DNA of 64,000 nucleotides from assembly GCA_000750105.3 (NCBI GenBank), contig JPHH03000053.1:159002-223001 (forward strand). Reading direction: 5' to 3'. The position numbers and the translations under genes were made by a program. The notes beneath the pieces are model-generated. The model was given only the letters and a program-made list of their open reading frames with translations, searched no databases and had not been told where the DNA came from. The stretch is from Tolypocladium sp. Sup5 PDA-1 (Eukaryota > Ascomycota > Sordariomycetes > Hypocreales > Ophiocordycipitaceae). This document shows, piece by piece, positions 12,401 to 23,464 of this stretch. Each line of letters starts with the position of its first letter. The first letter of the stretch is position 1.

Positions 12401-14390
12401 CGTCCTTCGTCAGCTGTTCGACCTGGGCCTGGGACAGAAGAGGCTCCGGGACGTGGCCGTGGTCAGCCAACCCGACCTCCACGACATATGGACCTGGAAC
12501 GGAACAGTGCCAGAGCCGGTGCTCGGATGTGTGCACGATTTGGTTGCGCAATGCGTCATCGAGCAGCCGGAAGCCCCAGCCGTGAACGCCTGGGACGGAG
12601 ATTTGACATACAACCAACTGGACGAGCTGTCGACAAGCTTAGCCCATCAACTGGCCGATAAGGGTGTTGGGCCAGGGAGTATTGTGCCGCTCTGCTTCGA
12701 AAAGTCCATGTGGATGCCCGTTGCCGCACTCGCGGTGATGAAGACCGGCGGTGCCTCGGTGGCAGTCGACACTGCAACGCAGCCGGAGGAACGACTACGA
12801 GCAATCACGGCGCAAGTGAAGGCGAGTGTCATCTTGTCATCGGTGGCGAACGAGGTTCTGGTACGCCGGCTCGGGGCGGACGAGGTTGTCGTCGTAGGGC
12901 ACAATCAACTCTTTGCCCCTGTCTCCGAGCAGCCTCCCCAGCTACCAGGTGTTGGTCCCTCTGACGTCCTGTATGTCATCTTCACGTCGGGCAGCACCGG
13001 TGTACCCAAAGGCGCCATGATCACGCATGGCAACTTTTGCAGTGCAATTGCCTACCAACGAGACGGTCTAGGGTTCACCAAGAGTTCCCGGGTCTTCGAC
13101 TTTTCCTCCTACGCGTTCGACGTTGCCTGGTCCAACCTGCTGAACACGCTGACAGCGGGTGGGTGTCTCTGCATCGCCTCGGCAGCGGAGCGCGAGGACA
13201 ACATCTCCGGATGCCTGGACAAGTACAAGGTTACGCTCTCGGATTTCACGCCTTCGGTTGCCCGTCACATCGAGCCCAAGACGGGGCTCAAGAACCTGGC
13301 CACGATGATGCTAGGGGGTGAAGTCGTCCTCCCAAGCGACGTGCACTTGGCCGGCGAGCACACGCAAGTCAACAGTGCCTACGGTCCCGCAGAATGCACA
13401 CCGACCAGCACGATTCTGGGCTTGTCGGACATCAGCGACGGTGGACTTGGCCGCGGAGCTGGGCTGTGTACATGGGTAGTCGAAGCCGACAACCCCGACG
13501 CGTTGGCGGCGATCGGGGCCGTTGGCGAGCTTTGGCTCGAAGGGCCGCTTGTTGGCAAAGGATATCTCAATGATCCTGACAAGACCGCTGCAGCCTTTAT
13601 CCAGGACCCTTCATGGCTGTTGCGCGGCGTTCCTGGCGGACGGCCGGGTCGCAGCGGACGTGTTTACCGCACCGGCGATCTTGTCCAGTACAGACAAGAC
13701 GGATCTTTGCTTTTCATCGGACGCAAGGACACGCAGGTCAAGATCCGCGGCCAACGGGTCGAGCTAGGCGAGGTTGAGCATTACGTGCAGCAAGCCATCG
13801 AGGCGGGCGACAGCGTGGCAAGCGTGGCAAGCATTCAGGTCGTCGCTGAGACAGTCAAGCCGCACGGCGGTGGTAGCATTATTCTGGTGGCTTTTGTGGC
13901 TATCGATGGTGCGATGGATGAGGAAGAGCACGCCAGTTCAGTGCGACAAGCAACAGCGGGAGTCGTCGAGCGGCTGGCTGGAGCATTGCCCCCGTTCATG
14001 ATTCCGTCGGTGTACATACCGATCCAGGCGATCCCGATGATGGCTACCGGAAAGGTAGATCGTCGCAGCCTCCGCGTGCTGGGCTCCTCGCTCACCGCAA
14101 AGGATATCGCGGCACTGAGCCGATCAGACGGTGATCGGCGGGCGCCGCAGACAGATACGGAGCGGCTGATGCAGGGCTTATGGGCTGAGGTGCTTCACAT
14201 TGAACCCGAAATCATCAGCATCGACGACAGTTTCTTCCGCATTGGCGGAGACTCCATTGGAGCCATGCGTCTCGTCGGGATGGCGCGCCAGAGCGGCCTT
14301 TTGCTGACCGTGAGAGACATCTTCCGCAACCCTGTTCTCCATGACCTCGCGGCTCTAGATGCCTCGGGCGCTCCCACGCTCATCAACTAG
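3465..14390 (+). CDS. Trimodular non-ribosomal peptide synthetase with a degenerate first A-T pair
   Basis: Two exons, 3465-11453 and 11508-14390, joined by a 54-bp phase-0 intron (GTATGT donor, GCTAAC branch, CAG acceptor), give 3623 aa. Approximate domains are A1 32-640, T1 665-740, C1 747-1185, A2 1186-1720, T2 1740-1810, E 1830-2285, C2 2295-2710, a half C 2735-2985, A3 2988-3520 and T3 3550-3610. C1 has HHALYDGWS (His888, His889, Asp893). T2 and T3 keep the pantetheine serine in GGDS (Ser1772, Ser3579). The E domain has HHLVIDLVSW, EGHGRA and a TVGWF motif. C2 has SHTLIDA, losing only the first His. A2 and A3 have canonical core motifs. A1 lacks the binding-pocket Asp, and T1 reads GGDV in place of GGDS. 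There is no thioesterase, reductase or terminal C domain. Product unknown; an E domain predicts one D-residue. Modules are similar to one another, which suggests internal duplication. Confidence 0.93.
4540..4716 (+). repeat. In-frame Asn-Gly-His-Gly repeat tract inside A1
   Basis: A tandem 12-bp unit (consensus AACGGCCACGGA) encodes about ten NGHG/NGHx units near residues 360-417. It lies between the A5 and A6 motifs of the first adenylation domain and is absent from A2 and A3. It looks like a flexible low-complexity insertion made by repeat expansion. Confidence 0.85.
11734..12480 (+). other. Vestigial C-terminal half of a condensation domain within the NRPS
   Basis: After C2 the protein continues with about 250 residues that match the C-terminal half of C1 (shared EQTGLRRIRRVS-type and CDFQTLL-type blocks), directly before A3. 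The N-terminal half, including HHxxxDG, is absent. A further segment present in C1 just after the ALFGxTV block, holding its GPAIATVP stretch, is deleted. It is in frame and translated as part of the synthetase, so it is a domain relic and not a separate gene. Confidence 0.8.
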
Positions 14391-14847
14391 CTTGGGAGCT
14401 GGCACGGCGAAGATGAGGAGTAATGTCTTGCTGGTGAGAGGGTGTTGAAAACGGCGAGGGAAAGGGAGACTGAATATGGGAAAGGACTATGGCGTTTCAT
14501 GTTTTTAACAGGGGAAGGGGCATCACAAAATGGTGTAAAAGGCGAGGCAAAATGGTGATGACTACATGCAATGCAGGCAGGCCTCATACATGTAGTGTGT
14601 GTACAGGTTGTTAAACGATGGATGGTGAGGGTATGTATTTCCTACTCGAGTTTGCGCGGATCTCATCAAGGGACTATAGGATTTTTCAATTTAGACGATT
14701 TTACTTTCATCAATCAATGATAATGCTTCACTCCAGCGTTCTGCAGTCTCAAGGACCTAAAGTTGGGGAGTTCGTCGTCTACACCATCTAAGAAGAGGAA
14801 AATACGTGTCTTCAATTTACATGTGGACTATGTTACTATGGATTCCA
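14391..14847. other. Tail-to-tail intergenic region
   Basis: This 457-bp stretch separates the stop codons of the synthetase (plus) and the tyrosinase (minus). It should carry both 3' ends and terminators. No coding signal seen. Confidence 0.6.
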
Positions 14848-16878
14848 TCAATCATCGTGATGCTTCAACACGTTACGCAGTCTCGAGGCCCCAAACGTTG
14901 GAAACTGGTCGTCTGCCGCCGGCTTCGTGACCAGGACATCTTCCAAATCTACTTTCAGACTAGGCACCTTTGTGCTGTCAATGGTGCTACCATCCGCCTG
15001 GTGGTTTGAGAAAGTCAGCTACTTGCCCCTTGCGTCTCCCAATGTTGGCTGTGTAGAGAAGAGTCACGTACCTTGATAATCTGGACCGTGAGGGTCGCCT
15101 TGATGGCATCCACAGTCTGGTTCGTAGACATTGTATGCATGTCGTTGTCCTGGATCACCTGATCAAGCGTCAAGCCCGCAGTCAGGTTGCCCTGCGCAGG
15201 CTGGCTCATGACCACCAAGCTGCCCGCCTGTTTTCCGTCCAGATAGAGGGTTACCTGGCACGGCTTCTCAACCTCGGCCCTGTCCAAGTGGACGTGGGCA
15301 AAGTATCGCCGTACCTGCGGCGGTTGTCCACGGCGCGTGGAACGCCGTGCCGAGGCCCCGGTACCATATAGACTATTGATCAAGGCTCTGACGCTACTCG
15401 CCACATCCTGTGGAGTCTTCCCATCCAGCCCCTGGTATGAGTAGCCGAAGTTCTTGATGGATCGTACGGACTCGGTCGTGAGGGGAACACGACGCGGTGC
15501 GAAGAAGGGGGCCAGGGGAGACTTGGAAGTAATGGTGGTTCCTCCCGGCGTTGTGAAGCGAGATAGGCCTTTGTAGGAGTACTTGAAGATGTCTTGGCTC
15601 GGGTTTAAGGCCTGCCAGTATGCCCACATTCTGTCCACGTTGGCGTGGTGTAGCATGCTGGAGGCTGTCAGCTCGTGATTCCGCCGTGTCCAGGGGGGGG
15701 GCACACTAACAATAGAGGATCAAATCCCGAGAGATCTGGAGCCACGAATTGTTGACCGCAGGCTCCGTCCCAATGAATGCCGTTGTGGATCTGCTCGAGG
15801 CTAACCACGGTGTTGCTCGTCAATGCAAAATTGGTGAAGTCTGTGGCGCGGGTGAAGGTATCGTACTAGAGGAGTAAGCACGTTTGCTTGAGACAGCCAT
15901 TAACGGAGCTACTTACCATCCATTGTTTGTAAGGCCGCGAGGCAAGGTTGCCATTTGCGGAATTCGGATAACTTTGAGGTGACGGGCATCGCACAGTCTG
16001 CGATCTCCTTTCCGAGTCAAACGCTCCAAAGTTGCCAAACTCGCCATTCAACACCGGCTGCGGAAACTTGAATGTGTATAGCGGGTTGGCGATGGAGCGG
16101 CGCAGGAGACCCTGTCCGTCTGGAAAGTTGACTTGCAATGTCGTAGGGACCGTCGCCGGTGGAACGGTGGAGTCCGCTGCCCAGTCCCAGTACGGCGCCC
16201 TCAGGTTGTTTGCCGCTTGCACGTACTCCTGCCGATACCTCTGAGGGTATGTCGATGCAATCTGCCTGGCGTTGCTAACCAGTACTTGCTGGACGATCAT
16301 TAACACATACTCAGCCATACGACATTGAACTGGGACTCACCTCGAAGAGCACTACGTAGGGCCGGTGCCAGGACACAAAGAGGGCTTCCTGAACAGCAAG
16401 TTAGCAGCAAGCTAGAACAGGTAGCATGTGAGTATCTCACGCCATGGGGACAGTAGCCTGCCCAGTTCGTACTCCGCTGGCCTCCAGTTCTGTTCCACTC
16501 AATGTACGGCTTTCCGTGAATGCCTGGCAACTGTCAGTAAGCATGCCCACGAGATAATCATCACCTGGACACCGTACCTTCAATCTGGAAATAAGACAGA
16601 GGGTCCCTCTCGTTTGCTGCCTGCATCGCTGAGAGCGCGCGAATGTAGAGATCCCTATCATCCGGTCAGTTGACGCCGATGGCAGCTTACACCAGACGGC
16701 ACCCGGGTTGTCCATACCATGACGCCCCTCCCGCTTTCTGGAGGTCGTTGATGTTCTGTCTCAGCGGCACACCAGCACCCGGGTTGACAGAGACGCCCGT
16801 GATGGGATAGGGATCTTGTGCGACCACAAACGGAGCCGTTCCGAGCGCCAATATGGCGACAGCAGCCTTGAGGAGCAT
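14848..16878 (-). CDS. Secreted tyrosinase (type-3 copper monooxygenase)
   Basis: Eight exons on the minus strand (16878-16718, 16654-16578, 16523-16441, 16388-16341, 16288-15917, 15865-15711, 15657-15072, 14997-14848) with seven introns of 51-74 bp give 543 aa. A hydrophobic signal peptide (MLLKAAVAILALG..., likely cut after VVAQ) predicts secretion. The CuA site is shown by IHGKPY, GYCPHGE and SWHRPY. The CuB site is shown by LEQIHNGIHWDG and GFDPLFMLHHANVDRMWAYW, the latter only complete after removing the sixth intron (15658-15710). Family members oxidise monophenols or diphenols to quinones for melanin or natural-product tailoring. It is convergent with the synthetase, so a tailoring role is possible but unproven. 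The last exon adds about 49 residues ending LKHHDD; this end is read from one splice site. Confidence 0.9.
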
Positions 16879-19800
16879 TTTGGCGGTAGATGACTGTCGT
16901 GAGAAAGATGGCTCTTCCAGGTGGCGGACGGCTCTGAGACACCAGTTCTATGCGGGTGCGGGAGCAAAACGCGATTTATACCAATGCTATCATATGCGTA
17001 TGTGACTCCGCCACGCCCAATGGAGACTGGGAAACAATAAGATAACGTCTGCCCATCAACAGCGGACTAAGAAGGGGTGCGTGCTACCGACAGTCCCGGC
17101 TACATAAGCGATGGTCTACGGCCGCCAGATGAACGCTGCGCGTGCGCCCTGAGCTAACGACGCCCGTCGCCAACACGGACTGGCCTTGGCGGCTAATGAG
17201 CAGACATGCGAGCCTCAGGAGACGGAAACAATTTTCTGGCCCCTGATGGTTTTTTGTCGGGGAAGGAAGCAGCTGAGCGGCGAAGCTGCGCCGTCAGAGA
17301 GCAGCGGCGACATGCATAGATGACCATACGAGGAGCTGCGCGTGAAATACGATTGCCTAATATATTGCTTTTGCGAGCGTGAATACGAGAAAGAAGTAAG
17401 GAGTGCTCGGGCCAGAGCTGGCTGTGCGACTTAATGAGCGGCGGCGAGCTGAGCGTCGCCCGAACCGGTCGTGGGTTGTCTCCTCTCAATTTCCTCCCAG
17501 CGCCAGGTTCCAGGACTGAGCGCGATCGCCGTGTGCATTGCATGGGGCCGGCCCCGGGGAGACCGCTCACTGACCACAGGCAGATGCGGTTAATAATGGC
17601 GTCTTTGTAATGCACGGGCTGCACCGATTCCCCGTGTGACACGTCGTAACTTTCTGGCGCCTCGAAAGGAGGAGGCGGCTACGACAGCCGAGTTATACAG
17701 CGCATGTAAGACATGCAGCGGCACACAGATAACAAACTATGACTGTACGAGTTAGTGTCCCATCAGCTCAGACGAGTCAAGAGTGGGGAGTACCCTACTA
17801 GGTCCTGGTTCCTGGTCCGTCTAGCTAGCCCCAAGCCACCCTCTGTGTGCCGTTTACTCATCTCAATCGCCTGCAAGGGGTTCTTGGCTTGGCAAGTCTC
17901 TGGAAACTGTCAACACGCTCAACCTGTCTCTCACCAAACAACCCCCTAAGAGGCGGCCATTTCTCGCAACAACACACAGTTGCAACTCCCAATAAGAGAA
18001 GCGCTGAAATATACAACTCGGAAAGCAAACCACCCTCATGCAAGTCAACTTCAATAGCGCATCGTCACCTATATCGCTCCTGTCCTATATCGCTCCCTCA
18101 GGGTTGGTTTCCCGAGGCTGAATACAAAAGTATCCTCAGCCATTTTCCCCGTTGTTAACTGCTCTATTCCGTCCACCTCGCCAATCAGCTCTCTCAATCC
18201 GATTCTCAAAGGCACCAACACGAAGCCGTGATGCGGGATCCCTGAAGTATTGAGCCGAGCCGTCAATGCCAGCACGGCAGGAGCCTCAACGGCATGGGTA
18301 GGGGTGACTCGACAGCTGAGTCCTACAGGTCCAGCCCTGCCGTGGACAAGTTCTCAGCCCCGGGCGGCGTGCTTCCAACTCGGCCGGTTGCGCAGCCGGC
18401 TGTTCGTGCAGGTTCGATTGAGGCTCCAGTTGCGACTGGCATTTTCCTTGCAGATTGGGGCGTATATAACCTGAAACCGGCGCTGCATGCAGGCACGGCA
18501 TGAATATGGACTCGAGCTCTGCATCTCCGGCTTCCTCGGCCGGCACCGATCGTCACGTCGTGAACAATGGCTTTCATGTTGTGATGGGCAATCTGCGATC
18601 GATGGCTTCCAGCGGCAGAGACAAGGGCCGGGACTTGCACGGCAACGAGGCAGCCTAGACCAGTTGTCAACCGTACGATATGTACGTGGCCAGTTGTGGT
18701 TCGACCAATAGCCCGGCAATCTCCAATCAGAATCGTCAGACTTGCGGTCTGGGGGTTTGTTGGCTGTGGCACTCATTGTGCGAGGCCACAATTGGCGTTC
18801 CCCCTCTACTTGTTGTGTGTCAGCTGGCGGCATGTCTCGCCCCCAGAACAACGATCGGCATATGTCTCCGTCATGTTGGCGCCAAGCGATCTGCAGGTCT
18901 CTGCCGCTTACACCGGCCGGTATGTCTCTGCTGTTTTTAGGATGCGCTCAGGCCATCCCTCCCCGAGTCCACCTACATTGTGTTATGCAGGGACGGAAAT
19001 AGGAGCAGGCGGCAACTGAGTACTTCGTAGAGCTCAACCACCAAGCCCAGATTCACAACCTCCATAGCGACTTCATGTCCAATCGAAGCTAAACGGAAAA
19101 TGAAGTCATATTTAGGGTTCACGGCTCAAATATAGAACTAGATTTATATCGTCTTGGCTCTCATGAAGCTGCGTGGATGGTTCTGTGGCTTGCTCTGCGG
19201 CTTGCAGAATAGGATCGCTGCTCCTGTGCCACGTTCCTTGTGCTACGTTCCCTGCGGCCTGTTGGTCCCTGTCCCACGTTATCATGCATTCTCTCGCATC
19301 CGCCAGCCGTCCGAGCAGAGCCTGTATAGCAAAGGGGGCGAGATCATCACATCATCGCCAACCAGGTCCATCTTCTCGTATTACACGACCGGGCTTCCCA
19401 GCCCAAGGCCAGTTCGGCCCCCGAAAGGTCGGGTAGCACCACAGACGCCACCTCCGTTTCTCCTTTGTGCCTTCATGGGCTGATCGGAGGCTTTCAGCGG
19501 AAACGCCAACAAAGGACCATTGGCTACCAACTCTCATGAATCATCATCAGGGCTCATGATCGCGGCGCCGAGGCTTGTGCTGAACCTTCTGGTCGTTTTC
19601 AGCCCACAGGGATCCCGCATGGGTCAGCTTGGATGTCTCATCGGTGACACGCCTTCACCAGCTTTGAATCAATCCTTTCTTGGAAACTTGCCGTACTTGG
19701 TAGCTTCGTTGTAGGCGCACGTTGCCCAGTAGTCTCGCAGAAGCGGCTTGTCGGCTTGTCGATAGACTCATGGTGTGAACGACAGTGACCTTGATGCCAG

Positions 19801-20058
19801 CACGCAATATGGCAGTTAATGCCGCGGCGCCTACAGTATGAATAGGTATTCAGTCTAAGAAGCTAGCTGCAGTGCAGTCAATATGAATAGAGAAGAATAG
19901 TCCCCGAGCAGATATAAATACCATTGCCGTTCCCAGAGCAGAAACAGACTTAGAAGACTTGACCCATCAGCCCGATTCAGTCTCAACTTCCACTGAGACA
20001 TCTTTCGTTGAGATTCTACAGTCTTTTTGAATAAGAACATCTCTACCAGTTGCCCAAA
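16879..20058. other. Long intergenic region
   Basis: About 3.2 kb with only short, overlapping, unrecognisable frames on both strands (for example 17193-17642 minus and 18354-18851 minus). It contains the tyrosinase promoter at one end and the leader of the repeat protein at the other. Nothing else supported. Confidence 0.6.
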
Positions 20059-20898
20059 ATGAAGTTCCTCGCGGTTGCTGCTGTCTTTATGGCAACGGCC
20101 ATGGCCATACCCACCCCTGACCAGGGCAAATCTGTGGACAACAAGGACAAGGACAAATACCCTCCGCCTCCTCACCACGGTGGAGGCTACCCTCCGCCGC
20201 CGCCGCCGCCGCCTCCCCATCACGGCGGCGGCGGTGAATACCCACCTCCCCCCAAGCACGGCGGTGGTGACTATCCTCCGCCCCCGAAGCACGGCGGCGG
20301 CGGCGGCGGCGGCGGCGACAAATATCCTCCTCCGCCTCCTCCTCCTCCTCCCCACCACGGCGGAGGCGACTATCCTCCGCCCCCCAAGCATGGCGGCGGC
20401 GGTGAATACCCACCTCCTCCCAAGCACGGCGGCGGCGGCGGCGGCGACAAATATCCTCCTCCGCCTCCTCCTCCTCCTCCTCCCCACCACGGTGGAGGCG
20501 ACTATCCTCCTCCCAAGCACGGCGGCGGCGGTGAATATCCACCTCCCCCCAAGCACGGCGGTGGTGACTATCCTCCGCCCCCAAAGCACGGCGGCGGCGG
20601 CGGCGGCGGCGACAAATATCCTCCTCCTCCTCCTCCCCACCACGGGGGAGGTGACTATCCTCCTCCTCCCAAGCAAGGCGGTGGTGACTACCCGCCCCCT
20701 CCCAACAACGGTGGCGGCAAATACCCTCCCCCTCCTCCCAACAACGGCGGTGGAAAGTACCCTCCCCCTCCCCCTCCCCCTGATAATGGCGGCGGCAAAT
20801 ACCCTCCCCCTCCCAACAACGGCGGTGGACAGTACCCCCCTCCTCCTGACAACGGTGGTGGAGAGTACCCGCCTCCCAAGTATGGCGGCGGTCACTAA
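20059..20898 (+). CDS. Secreted Tyr-Pro-Gly repeat protein, probably cell-wall or matrix associated
   Basis: A single-exon 279-aa protein. The start is the ATG at 20059, followed by a clear signal peptide (MKFLAVAAVFMATAMA then IPTPDQ). The mature part is almost wholly imperfect YPPPP(K/H/N)(H/N)GGG units with proline runs of up to ten and glycine runs of up to seven. The composition resembles hydroxyproline-rich or adhesive wall proteins, with Tyr residues that could be oxidatively cross-linked. There is no GPI-like hydrophobic tail. No catalytic domain is visible. The upstream 150 bp looks like a leader. The long antisense frame over it is a by-product of the repeats. Function inferred only from composition and secretion. 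Confidence 0.85.
   Translation: MKFLAVAAVFMATAMAIPTPDQGKSVDNKDKDKYPPPPHHGGGYPPPPPPPPPHHGGGGEYPPPPKHGGGDYPPPPKHGGGGGGGGDKYPPPPPPPPPHHGGGDYPPPPKHGGGGEYPPPPKHGGGGGGDKYPPPPPPPPPPHHGGGDYPPPKHGGGGEYPPPPKHGGGDYPPPPKHGGGGGGGDKYPPPPPPHHGGGDYPPPPKQGGGDYPPPPNNGGGKYPPPPPNNGGGKYPPPPPPPDNGGGKYPPPPNNGGGQYPPPPDNGGGEYPPPKYGGGH
20158..20880 (+). repeat. GC-rich tandem repeat array encoding YPPPPxHGGG units
   Basis: Imperfect 24-45 bp units alternate CCTCC/CCGCC runs with GGCGGC runs, with the spacer moving from CAC/AAGCAC (His/Lys) in the 5' part to AACAAC/GATAAT (Asn/Asp) in the 3' part. The array should be prone to copy-number change. Confidence 0.9.
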
Positions 20899-21393
20899 AG
20901 GGCTTCTCTAACAGCGGCAGGGACAACAGTCCGCCATCGGCCACGGCTACAACCCGTTGGTGTCGGGGGAAATGTGGAGAGTCTTTGATTCATGAGTTAA
21001 TGATTCTGGTTTGCTGGGCTTCTGGTGCGACTTCAGGTCTATATGCGTAAAAGGGGGGGTGGAACACTAAGGGCTTCTTGTTGTAGATAGAGACACAAGG
21101 CTTTGTCGTGCCATTATCGAGTGGCTCAACAGCCAGCATACAGCAATTGACTTGTTTTCCCCCCATCGTATTAGTCCTGAGGTCTTGCTGCCATTGGGTC
21201 TTATCAGTTAGTCTATTAATAGCGCCAACTTGGTTAAGTCACGACCCTGTGGCCTCCACTATCATGACAACTAACCCCAGTACTCTGTACCCATGTGTGT
21301 GTTTCTCTACGAGTTCAAATGCAGCGGTATGTTCCAGCTTAAAGACCCCAGCTAGGTATATGTACCATTTGTCTGTTTTTAGATACAAGTCAT
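20899..21393. other. Intergenic
   Basis: About 500 bp, relatively AT-richer than its surroundings. It holds the 3' end of the repeat protein gene. No gene seen. Confidence 0.6.
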
Positions 21394-22089
21394 CTACCTC
21401 TTAGGTCCGAGTATTCTAGGTCTTAGAGTAATGAGGCCTGGCGCTGAGCCCCCTGCATACTGGGCGTAGACTTTGGTGGCGATCCAGTCAGTGGCTGTGG
21501 ACTGGTCAACGTCGAGGCCCGGCAACCAAGAAGCATTGCAGACTAGGACAGTCGATAGAAACTTGCGCAGCCCGTCATCCGTCTCAAACTCCGTCAGCAC
21601 CTTATCCGGTTTGCATATCGGGACAGCTGTCAATGGTAAGATGTCTTGGACGCCCAGTTCGAGAATCGTGTTTAAGAAAGTGGCAACGAAAGCCGTGTGG
21701 CCTACGAGGCCTTCCCCTTGCTCGGTGGTGAATTCGTGCGCGGCCATTTTCCCTCCCGATACGACTTTTAAATACAGGCCCCGCATAGCCGTCACCTTCT
21801 CGGGGCTACGGGGGCTGCAAAGGACAAATTTGCCGGGTTGGGACCCTTGACTTGCTCATATAGCATGACTCGGCCCTCGGGGATGGCGAAGTGTTTATGG
21901 CCAGGTGAACCGTGATCTGGCCCGACAGCCCATGCGCAGCAATCATATCGAGGAGAAGGCGTGTGCCTTGGCATTGCTGGCGGCGATGTACCTCATACCA
22001 TCGATGTTAGGGAGGTCGTTATCGTCAACAGCAGGAAAAGCCGACTCAGTGAGCCGCGAGTTGTTAAGCACGCCACAATAAGTCTCCAT
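21394..22089 (-). pseudogene. Frameshifted remnant of an unrecognised protein-coding gene
   Basis: Coding-like text runs down the minus strand in three frames: METYCGVLNNSRLTES to NAKAHA, then LLLDMIAAHGLSGQITVHLA, then HFAIPEGRVMLYEQVKG to FAAPV, then PEKVTAMRGLYLKVV to a stop at 21394. The frame changes occur near 21,965, 21,905 and 21,805 without splice consensus, so these look like indels. The pieces read as one protein of about 230 residues. I do not recognise the family. No signal peptide or catalytic motif is evident. An intron explanation for one of the breaks cannot be wholly excluded. Confidence 0.55.
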
Positions 22090-23065
22090 GGTGAAGAGTA
22101 AATGATATACTGTCTGGTGTGAGAGATCGAGACTGTCAAGTGATTGCCGGCAAGGTTCGTAGGCCAAGGGTCTAGAGAATTGTAACGAGTCTGAGATCAT
22201 GAAGTACTCCGTTTAAGTACCTGAGAGGGTACAGTACACTGATACCCTGTGGATGCTGCGATAGTGAATGGGCATGGGCCTCTGCCGGATGGGCCGTCAT
22301 GTTGCATGAGCAGCTCTGAGAGGCAGTATGAAGTAACTGGAGGATTTATCAGGTGACCGCAGGAGAATACGAAGGGCAGTGAACTGGAGAGGAGCAATGC
22401 AGACGGTATCCATAAATACATGAACTTGTATAGTCTCGCAACCAACGCCTCGTGCCCTGCCTCGTATGGAGCCTGCAAAGGTGCCAACAAGCTGCTGTTT
22501 GTCGGTCCTTGCAGTCGTTATCACAACAGCCCGGGTCCTTGCGAATAGCCCTAATTCGATGGACCTTTCCTCATCGAGTCTACTTCGTAGGTCTATGGTA
22601 TTCATAGTTTTGGTACTTTAGGCATGTTGTGGTACACATGCCTCGTCAGAAGCCTCGGTTGGTTGATAGCTCGATACATGTATACTGGACGGCCCGACAG
22701 CTATATCTCCAATTAAACTGTGGAACAGTTGGCCGCGCCCAGAAATTAGCCCAATCAGAATGGGTGGCTAAAGTGTCTAGGGGAAGTTCATCGGTGCTTG
22801 ATTCACAGACGTGACCCCAACTATTCTTCCTCCTTCTGCCTTTGTCCACCTCGCTTTGTTCGCATGCAGCCACCTGTGTGCTGTACACAAACTTGGTGTG
22901 ACTCGCGGTCAAGGCAGCTCTTCTGGACTTACTGGATGACAGAATGCCTGGTCAAATCTGGCACTACGGCGTTGCTGGAAAGGGTGGCGCGGGCCAAACT
23001 GCAAACTGCCAGTCCCTCGGTCTCGTCTTCTCCAATGGCTGCGTTGAACCACAGAGCTCCATGAA
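22090..23065. other. Intergenic
   Basis: No supported gene. Short frames on both strands show no recognisable domains. A dispersed GTACTCCGT motif occurs near 22204. Confidence 0.5.
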
Positions 23066-23411
23066 CGCCGTCAACACCAAAGTGCGGCTTCTTCGATTCC
23101 CGAAGCAGCCGCGTCCACACGCTGGCCGGCGAGTACAACGCGGGCAAATTATACATACACGACGAGTTTGAGGAGGCAGGGCGAGGATTCTGGGACAACC
23201 TCTTCGCTGGGATACCGGTCTCGGAGAGGAAAGACTGGGGAAGAACGCGGATATCGTCCATCTGGCAGTCTTGGTCGGAACAGTCATGGACGCTTTCTAC
23301 ATTGAAGGTGACAAGGTCCTCCCAGCGCAGGTTGCGGTCAGAGCCCTCCCCAAATTCCTCACCTACCGCATACCACCTGTGAGGGGTCAGGAGCCTCTGT
23401 ATTCCGGCTAA
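23066..23411 (+). pseudogene. Possible frameshifted coding remnant, family unknown
   Basis: A plus-strand frame reads CGFFDSRSSRVHTLAGEYNA through FEEAGRGFWDNLFAGIPVSE to DWG. It continues after a one-base shift near 23,244 as NADIVHLAVLVGTVMDAFYI to a stop at 23411. The residue composition looks protein-like on both sides of the shift. There is no start codon, domain or splice site to support an intact gene. It runs convergent to the kinase gene, whose stop is 54 bp away. Alternative: chance open frames. Confidence 0.35.
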
Positions 23412-23464
23412 GCACCAGTTGTAATGCAATGCGAATGGACAGGTATAAAGCGTTCTCGGCTTTT

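Noticed and set aside
11514..14390. A separate second synthetase gene
   Set aside because: It joins in frame to the upstream frame through a 54-bp intron with full consensus, and the join lies inside one condensation domain.
19855..20895. 346-codon minus-strand frame with Arg/Val/Ala repeats
   Set aside because: It is the complement of the repeat array of the secreted protein; the plus frame has a signal peptide and the minus frame has nothing protein-like.
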